53,408 bases of DNA from Desulfobulbaceae bacterium (GCA_018335795.1 JAGXRP010000022.1:1-53408), one strand, 5' to 3'; positions 17,132 to 25,600 are shown, numbered from the stretch's first letter. Program-made: numbers and translations. Notes: a model not told the origin generated them from the letters alone.

Positions 17132-18334
17132 CTATTCTTCGTTCAGCTCTGTGCATATAAGTCTAAGTGATGTATAATATTCTATTTCACTACTAATATT
17201 TCTTTCCATATAATTTAATTCGTTTAACACTAATTCATTGTCTTTGCATTTGCTTCTTAAAAGTCCACCAAAAAAATCAAAGTCTATTGTATTTCTTTTG
17301 GTTGCAATCTTGCTAATTTCATAATGGTAAGTTACTTTTCCTTCTTCTTTTACTTCAATTGGGTCATTTGAACTTGTAATTATAATATTGATTTTAGGGA
17401 GTGGTTTTTTAAGTGAAGATTTGTCAACTAATTTACTTCCAAAAATGTCTATTACATATTTTCTTTTGTCGGCAATTTCATTTCGTAAAACAAAATAAAA
17501 CCTGTCAATATAGTTTTGATAACGTAAATGCTCGTATCGGCGGTCGTAAATCTCTAATAGTGAATCCTTATCATAAACAAAATCAGATTTAAAAATTGCT
17601 TCAAAGTAAAGTTCAACAAGTTTCAAAACAGTTTTGAAGTCGCGCTTTTCAATTACTTTTTCAAGTTTATCAAGTTCTGATAAATATTCATTAAGTATTG
17701 TTTTGAGCTTTGAAAGTATTTCGTCAAAATATTTTATAAGGAACTCACTATGCCTTTTTTGAATATCAAGAATTTTAAAGGTCCTATTTTCAAATTTAAA
17801 ATTGTTGTTTCTGTGATATAATAAGTATTGGATTTCGTCTTCTTTTTCTTGGTAACTGAAAATTGTTGATGAAAGGAGAGCCAGTTTATTCTTCGGTTTT
17901 GTTAATGGTTTTCCGCAGAAGTCACATTCTTTATTGTCGAACTCACCTATTGGGATTTCAGCTTTTCTTATAGGATGACCTATTAATTCGTTTCTTAAGT
18001 CTCTGTTTAGATAATAGGTTTCGTCTTGTTTCAATTTCCCCTTATCAGTCCCAGTTTTGAAAATTTCCAACATTTCTTGGGTAAAATCTTGTTGGATGTA
18101 AATTGATTGAAGAAAACTGATTGTAAACGAAAATTTGTCCGCATAGTTTGTGTACTTTTTGTCTGAAAACACAATGTCAAGTGTGTCCTTAAAATAGCCC
18201 AGAATATCGCCAAAGTAGTTCGTCCTTACGTCTTCGTTAAATTTGATTTTACTTGAGCAAAATTTATAATCCCATATGAAGTAATTCCATATGTCTGCAA
18301 TTCTGTCGAGTTTGTCTTCAACTTCTATTCTCAT
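17132..18334 (-). CDS. Hypothetical protein with HEPN-like motif
   Basis: A 400-residue, lysine- and asparagine-rich, largely helical soluble protein of no family I recognise. Near residue 112-120 it has LRNELIGHP, which fits the RN-x4-H form of the HEPN ribonuclease motif. A CDFCGKPL segment follows near 137, but only one CxxC is present, so a zinc ribbon is not established. A long charged helix with coiled-coil character spans about 200-250 (LKTILNEYL, LDKLEKVIEKRD). No signal peptide or membrane segment is seen. It lies between palindromic repeats in a region rich in toxin-antitoxin genes, which suggests a defence or mobile-element role. It is AT-richer than the paa genes next to it. Confidence 0.6.
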   Translation of the reverse strand: MRIEVEDKLDRIADIWNYFIWDYKFCSSKIKFNEDVRTNYFGDILGYFKDTLDIVFSDKKYTNYADKFSFTISFLQSIYIQQDFTQEMLEIFKTGTDKGKLKQDETYYLNRDLRNELIGHPIRKAEIPIGEFDNKECDFCGKPLTKPKNKLALLSSTIFSYQEKEDEIQYLLYHRNNNFKFENRTFKILDIQKRHSEFLIKYFDEILSKLKTILNEYLSELDKLEKVIEKRDFKTVLKLVELYFEAIFKSDFVYDKDSLLEIYDRRYEHLRYQNYIDRFYFVLRNEIADKRKYVIDIFGSKLVDKSSLKKPLPKINIIITSSNDPIEVKEEGKVTYHYEISKIATKRNTIDFDFFGGLLRSKCKDNELVLNELNYMERNISSEIEYYTSLRLICTELNEE

Positions 18335-18412
18335 TGTCTGTGGTGTCGTTTTTTAAGGTTTCCCAAAACGTTTTCGGGCTTTGTGTTCGGGCGGGTTTCG
18401 GAGCACAAAACT

Positions 18413-18476
18413 GTCAACCTGCACTGAACTTGAATAGAAGCACAAAGCTTCAAGTTTGCACGCCACCCCGGCTGAC
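18413..18476. repeat. Long imperfect palindrome, attC-like
   Basis: AACTTGAA at 18427-18434 pairs with TTCAAGTT at 18449-18456 around a 14-base loop. Outside it, TGCA/TGCA and GTCAACC (18413-18419) with GGCTGAC (18470-18476) extend the stem, with unpaired extra bases on one arm. The layout (bulged stem-loop right after a stop codon, with a GCTAAC box at its edge) recalls integron attC sites. The far 3' box is not evident, so this is tentative. Confidence 0.45.
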
Positions 18477-18505
18477 GCAAAACACGTGTTAGCACCAGTT
18501 TTTAA
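18475..18505 (-). repeat. Boundary inverted repeat, left copy
   Basis: Read on the minus strand this is TTAAAAACTGGTGCTAACA followed by CGTGTTTTGCGT. It matches, in opposite orientation, the sequence at 19780-19811; the ten bases GGTGCTAACA are identical. It includes the stop codon of the broken gene at 18502. Confidence 0.65.
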
Positions 18506-19347
18506 TCCCATTTCCAACGTGTAGTAAAATATTGTCCTAACTCTCTTGTCAGATATTCTGCTGCTTTAATTTTTCCAGGTTCATCAACATCGAGTGATTG
18601 GGCTGGAAATGACTTGTCTAGTTTTATGTAGTAATAACTTGTTCCATAAGAACTGGCTAGTTCTAGGTCAATCATTGCTTGTGTTATTTCACTGTTTGTC
18701 ACATGAGTAACCACATAAGCCCAACCACAACCACCTACATCACCTTTCTCGTTGAATACTCTTTCGCATTCGTCGTATGAAATCTCTGATGCAACCTTTA
18801 TTGCATTTTTTACCTTTTCAATCGTTTCGGGTTTTACTACAATTTTTGGGAGTTTAGGAATTGCATTTATTGGAAGGTCATCTAATTTCACAGTATCAAT
18901 ATCCTTATCGAATTTTGCAAGGTCTTCAATTGATAGAATATATGTGTTTGCTATTGTTGTTAAGTTATATTCTCTCGCATAGTTTGTAGATTTTGAGTGA
19001 TAAAGGTGCTGTATATATTCAATTATTTCTTCTACATCTTCATTTGTTTTAACTAAAACTATGATTTTTGAAAAGCTGAATTCTTCATTGTCAGCATAGA
19101 ATGGGAGGCCAGCAAAATCAAATTTTTCACGTAAATCAGCCCATCTCCATTCTCGTTCATGCGTCCAATCAATTCGCTTATGAGATTTAATATTTGTATA
19201 GACATAGCGGTACATTTCATTCAACCCAATTCCACATTCAGATGACAGTGTTCTCAAACCTATTCCAAAATTTTTATCTCCCTTAGTTGCTTCTTTATGT
19301 GTTCCGCTCAATCCATAGATTACTGGTCTTGCTCCAGCTTCAAACAA
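18502..19347 (-). pseudogene. Broken gene, C-terminal part (AbiGi/DUF2971-like?)
   Basis: This frame continues the protein that begins at 19754, after a one-base slip in a homopolymer at 19352-19356. With one extra A on the minus strand, the text reads GIAFLK-NELFEAGARPVIYG without a break. The joined protein would have about 417 residues. DWTHEREWRW is the kind of motif found in AbiGi and DUF2971 proteins of phage-defence loci; that resemblance is from memory and weak. The C-terminal third (GGCGWAYVVTHVTN; SYYYIKLDKS) is unrecognised. No start codon with a ribosome site exists for this part alone. Confidence 0.65.
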
Positions 19348-19754
19348 TTCATTTTTAAAAATGCTATACCATAAGGTTCTATATAGTTTTCGTTGTTTCT
19401 ATTTTTGGAATATTCTATCAATGCATATAATGGCATTTCAGTGAAACACGCAACAGACTTAGGACCATATATTGTTGGATTTCCATTTCTGTAGGACCAG
19501 CCACATTTAATAATTCCATCATGAAGAATTTTTTTTAAAACTCCCATAGCACTTGCGTCTGGTTCTAGCCCATATGCTTCTTCTTCATAAATATTGGTTT
19601 GATAGATTGGTTCGCCATCAAACTTAAAATTGTCAGGGAATTCAATGTAATCCATAGTCTCTTCCCAGTCACGTGAAAACTCTAATGGGTCATTCTCTGA
19701 GTTTCGCTTATGAACAAAATGTATAATCCAGTCAGTAATATCGTGTCTACTCAT
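19320..19754 (-). pseudogene. Broken gene, N-terminal part
   Basis: The frame starts at ATG 19754 (MSRHDITDWIIHF) and encodes 145 residues, with GWSYRNGNPTIYGPKSVACF and FTEMPLYALIEY before the frame is lost at a five-base homopolymer; the last 10 residues and the TAA are out-of-frame reading. An alternative TTG start 63 bases upstream is less likely. Together with 18502-19347 it forms one gene that needs a single-base insertion to be read through. The cause may be a true mutation, a slippery phase-variable tract, or a sequencing error; the tract of A's next to T's makes each plausible. Confidence 0.65.
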
Positions 19755-19779
19755 TGTATTTATTTGAAACGGATTGTAC

Positions 19780-19811
19780 TTAAAATTGGTGCTAACAAGT
19801 ACTTTTACGCA
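19780..19811 (+). repeat. Boundary inverted repeat, right copy
   Basis: TTAAAATTGGTGCTAACAAG followed by TACTTTTACGC. It is the inverted partner of 18475-18505 and lies 33 bases upstream of the start of the broken gene. In the direction of that gene it reads TGTTAGCACC before the gene and GGTGCTAACA after it, the order expected for a recombined gene cassette. The rest of the gap to 19977 is AT-rich with nothing recognisable. Confidence 0.6.
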
Positions 19812-19977
19812 AAACAAAAGAATTTATTATATGTATGCGTCAATACCAACATTAAAGTTACTGTTTATAAAGTCATTTCTATGATTTTTCTTCCCGAAAT
19901 TTATACCATCTTCCAATTATTTTTTTATTTTTGTTAAATGTATTTTTTCAAGTAACATTTGAAATTAGGAGATAATC

Positions 19978-20457
19978 ATGGCTACTCAGACCGAAGCGGA
20001 ATGTTGTCCGGAATTCAAACCCGATCCTTGGGATGACAAAATTGTCGAATGGGACAACAAGCGTTTTATCAAAGACCACGTTTTCACTTTCATGTACATG
20101 CCAGTAAATTTTGGCTCAGTAATGAAACGGCTCGACGAAAAAGTCCGAAAGAACGGCGCATGCTTAGCTGACAATCTGTGTCTATCGGACCACACCTCAA
20201 GATGGAATATGGATGTGTATCTCGAGGTTGACCGCGAAATTCCCGAAGCAGAGAATGTGACTTTCAGCGGAAAATATTACAGCAAAGTTTACGAAGGTCC
20301 ATACAAGGACACAGGCAAATGGGCGGCAGACTTTGAAGCAACAGCCAAAGCGAAGGGTTTCAGCTCCGACAAAATGTTCATGTGGTACACCACTTGCCCC
20401 AAATGTGCCAAAAAATTCGGCAAAAACTACGTCGCCTTTATGACACAAGTGGAGTAG
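19978..20457 (+). CDS. Conserved hypothetical protein, GyrI-like?
   Basis: A 159-residue soluble protein with AGGAG 6 bases before the start. It begins with a cysteine pair (ECCPEF) and ends with a likely metal site (TTCPKCAKKFGK). The middle (FSGKYYSKVYEGPYKDTGKW) recalls the strand-helix units of GyrI-like small-molecule-binding proteins, where a GPY element is common, but I cannot assign a family with confidence. Base composition is more like the chromosomal genes than the AT-rich gene before it. It stands alone between the broken gene and the hicAB pair. Confidence 0.65.
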   Translation: MATQTEAECCPEFKPDPWDDKIVEWDNKRFIKDHVFTFMYMPVNFGSVMKRLDEKVRKNGACLADNLCLSDHTSRWNMDVYLEVDREIPEAENVTFSGKYYSKVYEGPYKDTGKWAADFEATAKAKGFSSDKMFMWYTTCPKCAKKFGKNYVAFMTQVE

Positions 20458-20582
20458 AAATAATCGTCACGTCAGGAGTTACAGAGACGGGACATATTAT
20501 TTAAAAGCACAATTGCACATAAAATTTTTTCAAAGCACGACGAAATTACAGAATTTTATGAAGAATTTTATAATTTTGTAGA

Positions 20583-20828
20583 ATGAAAATTGAAAAAATT
20601 CTAAAGAGATTGCTTGCCGGTACACATAACGTCAAATTTGGCGAGATGTTATATTTACTCGAAGCATTTGGCTTTGAGTTAGACAGAACAAAGGGTAGCC
20701 ATCACATATTCAAGCATGTAGGAATAAATGAGATCGTCAACATACAAAACGTGAATGGAGAAGTAAAATCTTACCAAGTAAAACAAGTTTTAACTATTAT
20801 CGAAAGAAATTCGTTAACTTATAAGTGA
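20583..20828 (+). CDS. hicA: HicA-family mRNA interferase toxin
   Basis: An 81-residue protein with the double-stranded RNA-binding-like fold of HicA. The catalytic histidine lies in KGSHHIFKH (about 38-46), and the C-terminal part (VKSYQVKQVLTIIE) matches the family's last helix. HicA cleaves mRNA when not bound by HicB. The gene has no clear ribosome site and is followed by hicB after four bases, the classical toxin-first order. Confidence 0.88.
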   Translation: MKIEKILKRLLAGTHNVKFGEMLYLLEAFGFELDRTKGSHHIFKHVGINEIVNIQNVNGEVKSYQVKQVLTIIERNSLTYK

Positions 20829-20832
20829 AATT

Positions 20833-21057
20833 ATGAAAGATTATCATATTAATATATTTTATAGTGAAGAAGACGGTGGTTACATAGCGGACATACCGGA
20901 TTTGGCTTATTGCTCTGCATTTGGCGATACACCGGAAGCAGCACTTCATGAAGTGTTGGAAGCTAAAGAAATATGGCTTGAAACAGCACAAGCAGCCAAT
21001 AAAAAAATCCCGAAGCCACATTACAAGCCTCTTCTATACCAGATAGCGATGTCTTAA
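20833..21057 (+). CDS. hicB: HicB-family antitoxin
   Basis: A 74-residue antitoxin with the partial RNase H-like fold: NIFYSEEDGGYIADIPDLAY near residues 7-26 and the helix TPEAALHEVLEAKEIWLE (about 33-50). It binds and blocks HicA. It ends right after KPHYKPLLYQIAMS, without a separate DNA-binding domain, so autoregulation may need other contacts. It forms a pair with the gene at 20583. Confidence 0.88.
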   Translation: MKDYHINIFYSEEDGGYIADIPDLAYCSAFGDTPEAALHEVLEAKEIWLETAQAANKKIPKPHYKPLLYQIAMS

Positions 21058-21063
21058 GTTGTT

Positions 21064-21156
21064 AACCAACCCCGTCAGGGGGTACACCTGACGCTAATCG
21101 GCAAATTCTTAAATTCCCCTCTTGAGGGGTGTCTGCACAGCAGACGGGGTGGTTGT
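21064..21156. repeat. Palindromic repeat cluster downstream of hicB
   Basis: AACCAACCCCGTC at 21064-21076 is the inverted partner of GACGGGGTGGTT at 21143-21154. Inside lie GTCAGGGGGTACACCTGAC (21074-21092), CCCCTCTTGAGGGG and GTCTGCACAGCAGAC, each able to form a hairpin. Together they make a compact nested secondary-structure block of REP type. Confidence 0.6.
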
Positions 21157-21157
21157 C

Positions 21158-21216
21158 TTTGTCCTAAATAACCCACAAAGAATTCATGGGCTATGTTTTG
21201 GACAGAACGCTGTTGC
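21158..21216 (+). repeat. Dispersed repeat, copy A
   Basis: Begins TTTGTCCTAAATAACCCAC and continues with ATTCATGGGCTATGTTTTGG, ending near GCTGTT. A second copy lies at 21918-21972. Arms GTCC/GGAC and CCCA/TGGG give a nested stem. The two copies bracket the second hicBA pair in the same orientation. Confidence 0.65.
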
Positions 21217-21246
21217 TGTCCCTACAAATTATATAGTCTTGTCCCA

Positions 21247-21263
21247 TCAGGTGCTACACCTGA
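21247..21263. repeat. Palindrome TCAGGTG-CTA-CACCTGA
   Basis: A perfect hairpin just after hicA2 on the minus strand; flanking bases CCCA and GGG add to it. Related sequences occur at 21074-21092 and, truncated, at 21758-21770 (CCCATCAGGTGTT). It could stop transcripts from the minus strand. Confidence 0.55.
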
Positions 21264-21277
21264 GGGAATAATAAAAT

Positions 21278-21466
21278 CTAAAAAGGATTTGGAATCTCGA
21301 GTTGTTTGCAGATTTCTTTACAGGTATTGTTTTTCAGCTCATTATGTCTAGGGACGGCAGTTTTGTAATCATTTTTCAGATTCTTAAATATTGAATGTTT
21401 AGCTCCCTCTCTATAGAGAATACAATCAAAGCTATTCAGATATTTAATGAAATCATTCCTTTTCAT
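21278..21466 (-). CDS. hicA: HicA-family toxin, second copy
   Basis: A 62-residue HicA/YcfA-type protein with the catalytic histidine in GAKHSIFKN (about 21-29) and the typical ending VPRHNELKNNTCKEICKQL. It is not closely similar to the toxin at 20583 and belongs to the shorter branch of the family. It overlaps the antitoxin gene before it by four bases (ATGA), so the order here is antitoxin first, opposite to the other pair. Confidence 0.85.
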   Translation of the reverse strand: MKRNDFIKYLNSFDCILYREGAKHSIFKNLKNDYKTAVPRHNELKNNTCKEICKQLEIPNPF

Positions 21467-21693
21467 ACAAGTATTATGAGCTCGTCTGAAATTTTGTCAG
21501 TTGTGCTATCTTCAATCTCAGACTCCTCTCTATCTATTTCGAGCATCAGTCCGAGTGCATCCAAAACATTTTCGCGTGCTTCTTCTTTAGTCTCACCTTC
21601 AGAAATAACGCCTCTCATTTCTTTTATGTAAGCTGTATAGCCACCTTCTTCACAAGGCGTATAGACAATAGTCAATTTTAATTTGTTTTCCAT
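21463..21693 (-). CDS. hicB: HicB-family antitoxin, second copy
   Basis: A 76-residue protein with the HicB core: YTPCEEGGYTAYIKEMRGVI (about 11-30), then GETKEEARENVLDALGLMLE. It is first in a minus-strand hicB-hicA pair. An A/G-rich stretch (AAGGAAG) upstream of the ATG at 21693 serves as ribosome site. No DNA-binding domain is fused. Confidence 0.85.
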   Translation of the reverse strand: MENKLKLTIVYTPCEEGGYTAYIKEMRGVISEGETKEEARENVLDALGLMLEIDREESEIEDSTTDKISDELIILV

Positions 21694-21811
21694 ATTTTCT
21701 TCCTTTTGTTATCCCAATATTGATACGGTTTAGCAGATATTTTATTTCTTATAATTTCCCATCAGGTGTTAGAAAGGCGCCAAAAAATGAAATCAAAAAA
21801 AACGTAGTTAT

Positions 21812-21891
21812 AGACTTCGGAAGTCTTTATAATTAACTTCAAGAAGCTTATTATATTCATATACTTTAGAAAAATCAGACTTCCGAAGTCT
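21812..21891. repeat. Pair of inverted 15-base palindromes
   Basis: AGACTTCGGAAGTCT at 21812-21826 and its exact reverse complement AGACTTCCGAAGTCT at 21877-21891 are 50 bases apart. Each is itself nearly palindromic. The space between is AT-rich with no gene. This is a typical REP-pair layout. Confidence 0.65.
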
Positions 21892-21917
21892 TCAACTGTC
21901 AGACTTTCACAAACATC

Positions 21918-21972
21918 TTTGTCCTAAATTACCCACGAATAAATTCATGGGCTATGTTTCGGATAAAGCTGT
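21918..21972 (+). repeat. Dispersed repeat, copy B
   Basis: Begins TTTGTCCTAAATTACCCACG and continues ATTCATGGGCTATGTTTCGG to GCTGTT. It matches copy A at 21158-21216 over about 55 bases with few changes and one or two added bases in the loop. It ends three bases before the broken relE gene. Confidence 0.65.
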
Positions 21973-21974
21973 TA

Positions 21975-22232
21975 CTAATCTTTATATACTTCATCGCGTT
22001 TTGAAATTTTGATGATTTCAATCGTTAGAATTTTATCTTGAATTGTATAAACAATGCGGTATGAAGAAACACGAATCCGGTACAGATTCTCTTTGAGAAT
22101 TAATTTTTAGCACCCACGAGGTCTTGGATTTTTGGCTAAAGCTAAGATTTTCTCGTTAATAGATTCGATTATATCAAGAGGCAATTTGTCGAGACTTTTG
22201 AGGGCTGTCTTCTTAATTAGAATCCGATACAT
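21975..22232 (-). pseudogene. RelE/ParE-type toxin gene with internal stop
   Basis: From ATG 22232 the frame encodes MYRILIKKTALKSLDKLP and so on to NPRPRGC, where TAA occurs at 22107-22109 (codon 42), and then continues KLILKENLYRIRVSSYRI and VYTIQDKILTIEIIKI to a TAG at 21975. Families of this type read NPRPxGCKKL at that spot, so a single A-to-T change turned AAA into TAA. The full length of 85 residues and the ending KRDEVYKD fit RelE. The toxin is therefore inactive unless read through. Its start overlaps the antitoxin gene by 20 bases, normal for relBE-like pairs. Confidence 0.85.
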
Positions 22233-22431
22233 CCAATTTCTTCTTTTTATTTATGATGGATTCAACGCTTGATTTATAGTCAACAGATTCCTCATTTTTT
22301 AGAAGTTCATAGGCAATTATATCCTGAATATCTTCGATGTATTCCAAAGTAATTTTCTTCGGCGATTTCAAAGGAAGCAACAAATGGGTTTTTGCACCAT
22401 TCTGGTCGGTTATAAAACTAATATCAGGCAT
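22213..22431 (-). CDS. Antitoxin partner of the broken RelE-type toxin
   Basis: A 72-residue acidic/basic-tailed protein, MPDISFITDQNGAKTHLLLP at its start, a pattern seen in antitoxins paired with RelE toxins. The ATG at 22431 is chosen because AAAAGGAG lies four bases upstream; an ATG 15 bases earlier would put that site inside the gene. It is intact while the toxin is broken, which is the tolerable direction of loss for such a pair. Confidence 0.75.
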   Translation of the reverse strand: MPDISFITDQNGAKTHLLLPLKSPKKITLEYIEDIQDIIAYELLKNEESVDYKSSVESIINKKKKLDVSDSN

Positions 22432-22535
22432 AAGACTCCTTTTCATTTAAGATTACTAAATCATCAAACGATATATCATATAAGATATTTCACATAGATA
22501 TTTTTATTATTCTGAACTTCCAAGACCCAGCCTCT

Positions 22536-24107
22536 TTACATCGGTATATTACCGTGCTTACGTGGTGGGTTTTTGTCCACTTTGTTTTCGAGCAAGCTGA
22601 ATGCTTCGATTAGCATTTGGCGCGTATGTTTTGGCTCAATTATATCGTCTATATAGCCATAAGATGCTGCTATGTAAGGATTTGCGAAGCGTTCGTTATA
22701 TTCGTCAATTAATTCGGCTTCGCGGACTGATGGCTCGGGCGAACTTTCGATTTCCTTCTTGAAAATGATTTCCACTGCTCCCTTTGCACCCATCACGGCT
22801 AACTCTGCGGAGGGCCACGCATAGTTCAGGTCGCCACGAATATGCTTGCTACTCATCACATCATATGCACCGCCGTATGCTTTGCGAGTTATGACGGTCA
22901 CTTTGGGCACTGTGGCTTCGCAATATGAATAGAGCAGCTTGGCGCCGTTTGTGATAATGCCGCGCCACTCTTGGTCCGAGCCGGGCAAAAATCCCGGAAC
23001 ATCTTCCAAGGTCAGCAATGGGATGTTGAAAGAATCGCAAAAACGGATAAATCTTGCAGCCTTTTTGGAGGCATCAATATCGAGCACACCGGCAAGTACT
23101 GCGGGCTGGTTTGCCACTACGCCGATTGAGCGACCGCCAAGCCTGATGAATCCGACCAATATATTTTGGGCATAGTCTTTATGCACTTCAAAAAATTCGT
23201 GCTTATCGGCAATAATTTTGATGATGTCCTTCATGTCGTAGGGCTGATTTGGATTTGCCGGTACGATGTAGTTCAATTCTTCGTCTGCACGGTTTACCGG
23301 GTCATTGTTCGGCACAAATGGCGGTTCTTCGGCATTGTTCGAGGGCAAATATGTGAGAAGCTGGCGGACGATTTCGATTGCTTCAACGTCATTTTCAGCT
23401 ACAAAATGAGCTACGCCGCTTTTTGAGGCATGTGTTTCGGCACCGCCCAAAGCTTCGGAACTCAACTCTTCGTGTGTAACTGTTTTGACGACTTTGGGTC
23501 CGGTAACGAACATGTAGGAAGTATGCTTGACCATGATGACGAAATCGGTAATTGCAGGAGAATAAACCGCTCCTCCGGCACATGGTCCCATTATGAGCGA
23601 AATTTGCGGCACAACGCCCGATGCCATTGTATTTCGCAAGAATATTTCGGCATATGCACCAAGCGAAATCACGCCCTCTTGCACACGAGCACCACCCGAA
23701 TCATTCAATCCGATGACCGGAGCTCCGGTTTTGAGTGCCATATCCATTATTTTACATATTTTTTTTCCGTGCATTTCAGCAAGGCTGCCACCGAGCACAG
23801 TGAAATCTTGCGAAAAAAGATAGACTTTTTTGCCAAGAACTTCCGCAAATCCTGTCACCACACCGTCGCCCAGGGGGACAGTCTTGTCGAGCCCCAGCTG
23901 AGTGGCGTGGTGATGCACGAGCATATCCATTTCGCGGAAAGTGCCGTTATCGCATAACAAATCCACTCGTTCACGAGCGGTCAACTTGCCTTTTGCATGT
24001 TGCGAATCAATTCTGGCATCGCCACCACCTTGCATTGCAATGCCTTTCAGCTTATACATTTTGGCGATTTTTTCTTCGATTTTCTGCTTATTTTCTTGGT
24101 CTGTCAT
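22536..24107 (-). CDS. pccB: Acyl-CoA carboxylase, carboxyltransferase subunit (propionyl-CoA type)
   Basis: A 523-residue protein of the PccB/MmdA family, usual length for it. [13 protein letters not shown] (about 41-53), [18 protein letters not shown] (about 99-116), [22 protein letters not shown] and near the C-terminus [14 protein letters not shown] all match. It moves the carboxyl group from carboxybiotin to propionyl-CoA or a similar acyl-CoA. The biotin carrier and biotin carboxylase genes lie upstream on the same strand, with a FAD oxidoreductase and a 71-aa protein between. A decarboxylase role (MmdA) is less likely because a biotin carboxylase is present. Confidence 0.88.
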   Translation of the reverse strand: MTDQENKQKIEEKIAKMYKLKGIAMQGGGDARIDSQHAKGKLTARERVDLLCDNGTFREMDMLVHHHATQLGLDKTVPLGDGVVTGFAEVLGKKVYLFSQDFTVLGGSLAEMHGKKICKIMDMALKTGAPVIGLNDSGGARVQEGVISLGAYAEIFLRNTMASGVVPQISLIMGPCAGGAVYSPAITDFVIMVKHTSYMFVTGPKVVKTVTHEELSSEALGGAETHASKSGVAHFVAENDVEAIEIVRQLLTYLPSNNAEEPPFVPNNDPVNRADEELNYIVPANPNQPYDMKDIIKIIADKHEFFEVHKDYAQNILVGFIRLGGRSIGVVANQPAVLAGVLDIDASKKAARFIRFCDSFNIPLLTLEDVPGFLPGSDQEWRGIITNGAKLLYSYCEATVPKVTVITRKAYGGAYDVMSSKHIRGDLNYAWPSAELAVMGAKGAVEIIFKKEIESSPEPSVREAELIDEYNERFANPYIAASYGYIDDIIEPKHTRQMLIEAFSLLENKVDKNPPRKHGNIPM

Positions 24108-24109
24108 AT

Positions 24110-25591
24110 TTATATCTTATTAATATCAAACATAGTTCCGATTCCGAATAATAATTTAGGGTCGAAATACTTTTTAATTTCAATCATATCGTCAACGGTT
24201 TTATCACCGTACATTTTTCGTAAATACTTTTTCTTGAGTTTCCCGATTCCGTGTTCAGCTGATACAGTTCCCGAAAGTGCGAGCGTTTTGTCAATACACT
24301 TATCGTAAATTTGGAGTGCGAGCGAGTATTCTTCCTCATTTTGGCAAAATATATTTGCGTGCAAATGACTATTGCCAATATGCCCAAAGATAACGTATTG
24401 CAAAGGTAATTTGCCAAAAACTTCAGAATAAAAGCAGAATAATTCGGGGAAATGCTCAATTGGCACTGCTGTATCGAGCCCAACTTTCTTTTGGCTGTTC
24501 TCGGTTAAATTTTCATAAACTTGAAGTGGTAATTCATGTCTAAAATCTGCCATCTCCTTGTGTTCATTGTCACTTAGTGCTATCCATGTGTCGTCGCTCA
24601 ATCCTGTATATTTTTGAATCATTGCGTACCATTTGTCCATAATAGCATCCTCGTTGATTTTCGAGTATTCTTGCTCGAACCAAATTCCTGCAATTGCTTT
24701 TTCGGGAATTTGAGGGAATTTAGGGCGTAGTAAATTGAGCGATGGATTGTCGTAATATTCAATTAATCGAGCAGAAATTGTGGAAATTGAATTAATATTG
24801 GATTTATTATTAATTAAACTCAAATCACGAACTTCAATTACAAAATCGAGCAATTTTTCGGCATCATCGAAAAAGACGATTCCACCGATGATTGATTCCG
24901 GCAATGGCAATACTTTGAGCGTAATTTCGCCGATTGCAGCGATTGTGCCTTCATTGCCGATAAACAAATCAATTGCATCCATGTTTTCATGGGCAAAATA
25001 TCCTGTAGCATTTTTAGTTTTAGGCATTGTGTAAATAGGTAATTGCAATTCGTATTTTTTGCCGCTGATTGATTTTAGGGTTAATATATATGAATCGGCA
25101 AAATATTCTCCACGATCGAGAATAATCACTTCACCTTCCGGCAGTATTAATTTTAATCCCAATATATGCTCACGAATTGCTCCGTATTTGAATGTACGCG
25201 AGCCTGAAGCGTTTGTGGCTACATTTCCGCCAATTGAGGCATTCATTTCGGTTGGATTAGGAGCCAAAAAGAAACCTTGTGGTCGGAGAAAATCGTCCAA
25301 TTCATTCAAATTGACGCTGGGTTGGACTGTGACTTTGCCACCGCCAAAAGCCGAAATCCCTTTCAATAATTCAGTAGAAATGACTGCTCCACCATTCGGT
25401 ACTCTTGAACCTGTGATTCCTGTTCCGGCTCCGGAAAATGTCATTGGAATGTTTTGCTCATAGCAGCTTTTAATAGCTTGGCGTAATTCGTCAAAATTCT
25501 CAGGAATATAGACTATATCTGCATTACCGTGCATATTCGACGAATCGAATGTATAGGGATGAATTGTATCTATTTCTGTTTTGATAATCAT
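24110..25591 (-). CDS. FAD-linked oxidase, GlcD/D-lactate dehydrogenase family
   Basis: A 493-residue oxidoreductase with an FAD-binding type 4 (PCMH) N-terminal domain, with [11 protein letters not shown] (about 51-61), [20 protein letters not shown] (about 116-135), and a C-terminal domain with [13 protein letters not shown] and [11 protein letters not shown]. These are the glycolate oxidase subunit D / D-lactate dehydrogenase signatures. It oxidises a D-2-hydroxy acid in the cytoplasm or at the membrane. It has no iron-sulfur domain, so it may need a partner electron acceptor. It ends three bases before the carboxyltransferase gene, so co-transcription is likely; the substrate may be an acid linked to the carboxylase pathway. 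Confidence 0.85.
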   Translation of the reverse strand: MIIKTEIDTIHPYTFDSSNMHGNADIVYIPENFDELRQAIKSCYEQNIPMTFSGAGTGITGSRVPNGGAVISTELLKGISAFGGGKVTVQPSVNLNELDDFLRPQGFFLAPNPTEMNASIGGNVATNASGSRTFKYGAIREHILGLKLILPEGEVIILDRGEYFADSYILTLKSISGKKYELQLPIYTMPKTKNATGYFAHENMDAIDLFIGNEGTIAAIGEITLKVLPLPESIIGGIVFFDDAEKLLDFVIEVRDLSLINNKSNINSISTISARLIEYYDNPSLNLLRPKFPQIPEKAIAGIWFEQEYSKINEDAIMDKWYAMIQKYTGLSDDTWIALSDNEHKEMADFRHELPLQVYENLTENSQKKVGLDTAVPIEHFPELFCFYSEVFGKLPLQYVIFGHIGNSHLHANIFCQNEEEYSLALQIYDKCIDKTLALSGTVSAEHGIGKLKKKYLRKMYGDKTVDDMIEIKKYFDPKLLFGIGTMFDINKI

Positions 25592-25600
25592 AGTGCTAAT

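Noticed and set aside
23430-23957. 175-codon plus-strand open frame within the carboxyltransferase gene
   Set aside because: Composition (His, Cys, Arg-rich) and full overlap with pccB mark it as a shadow frame.
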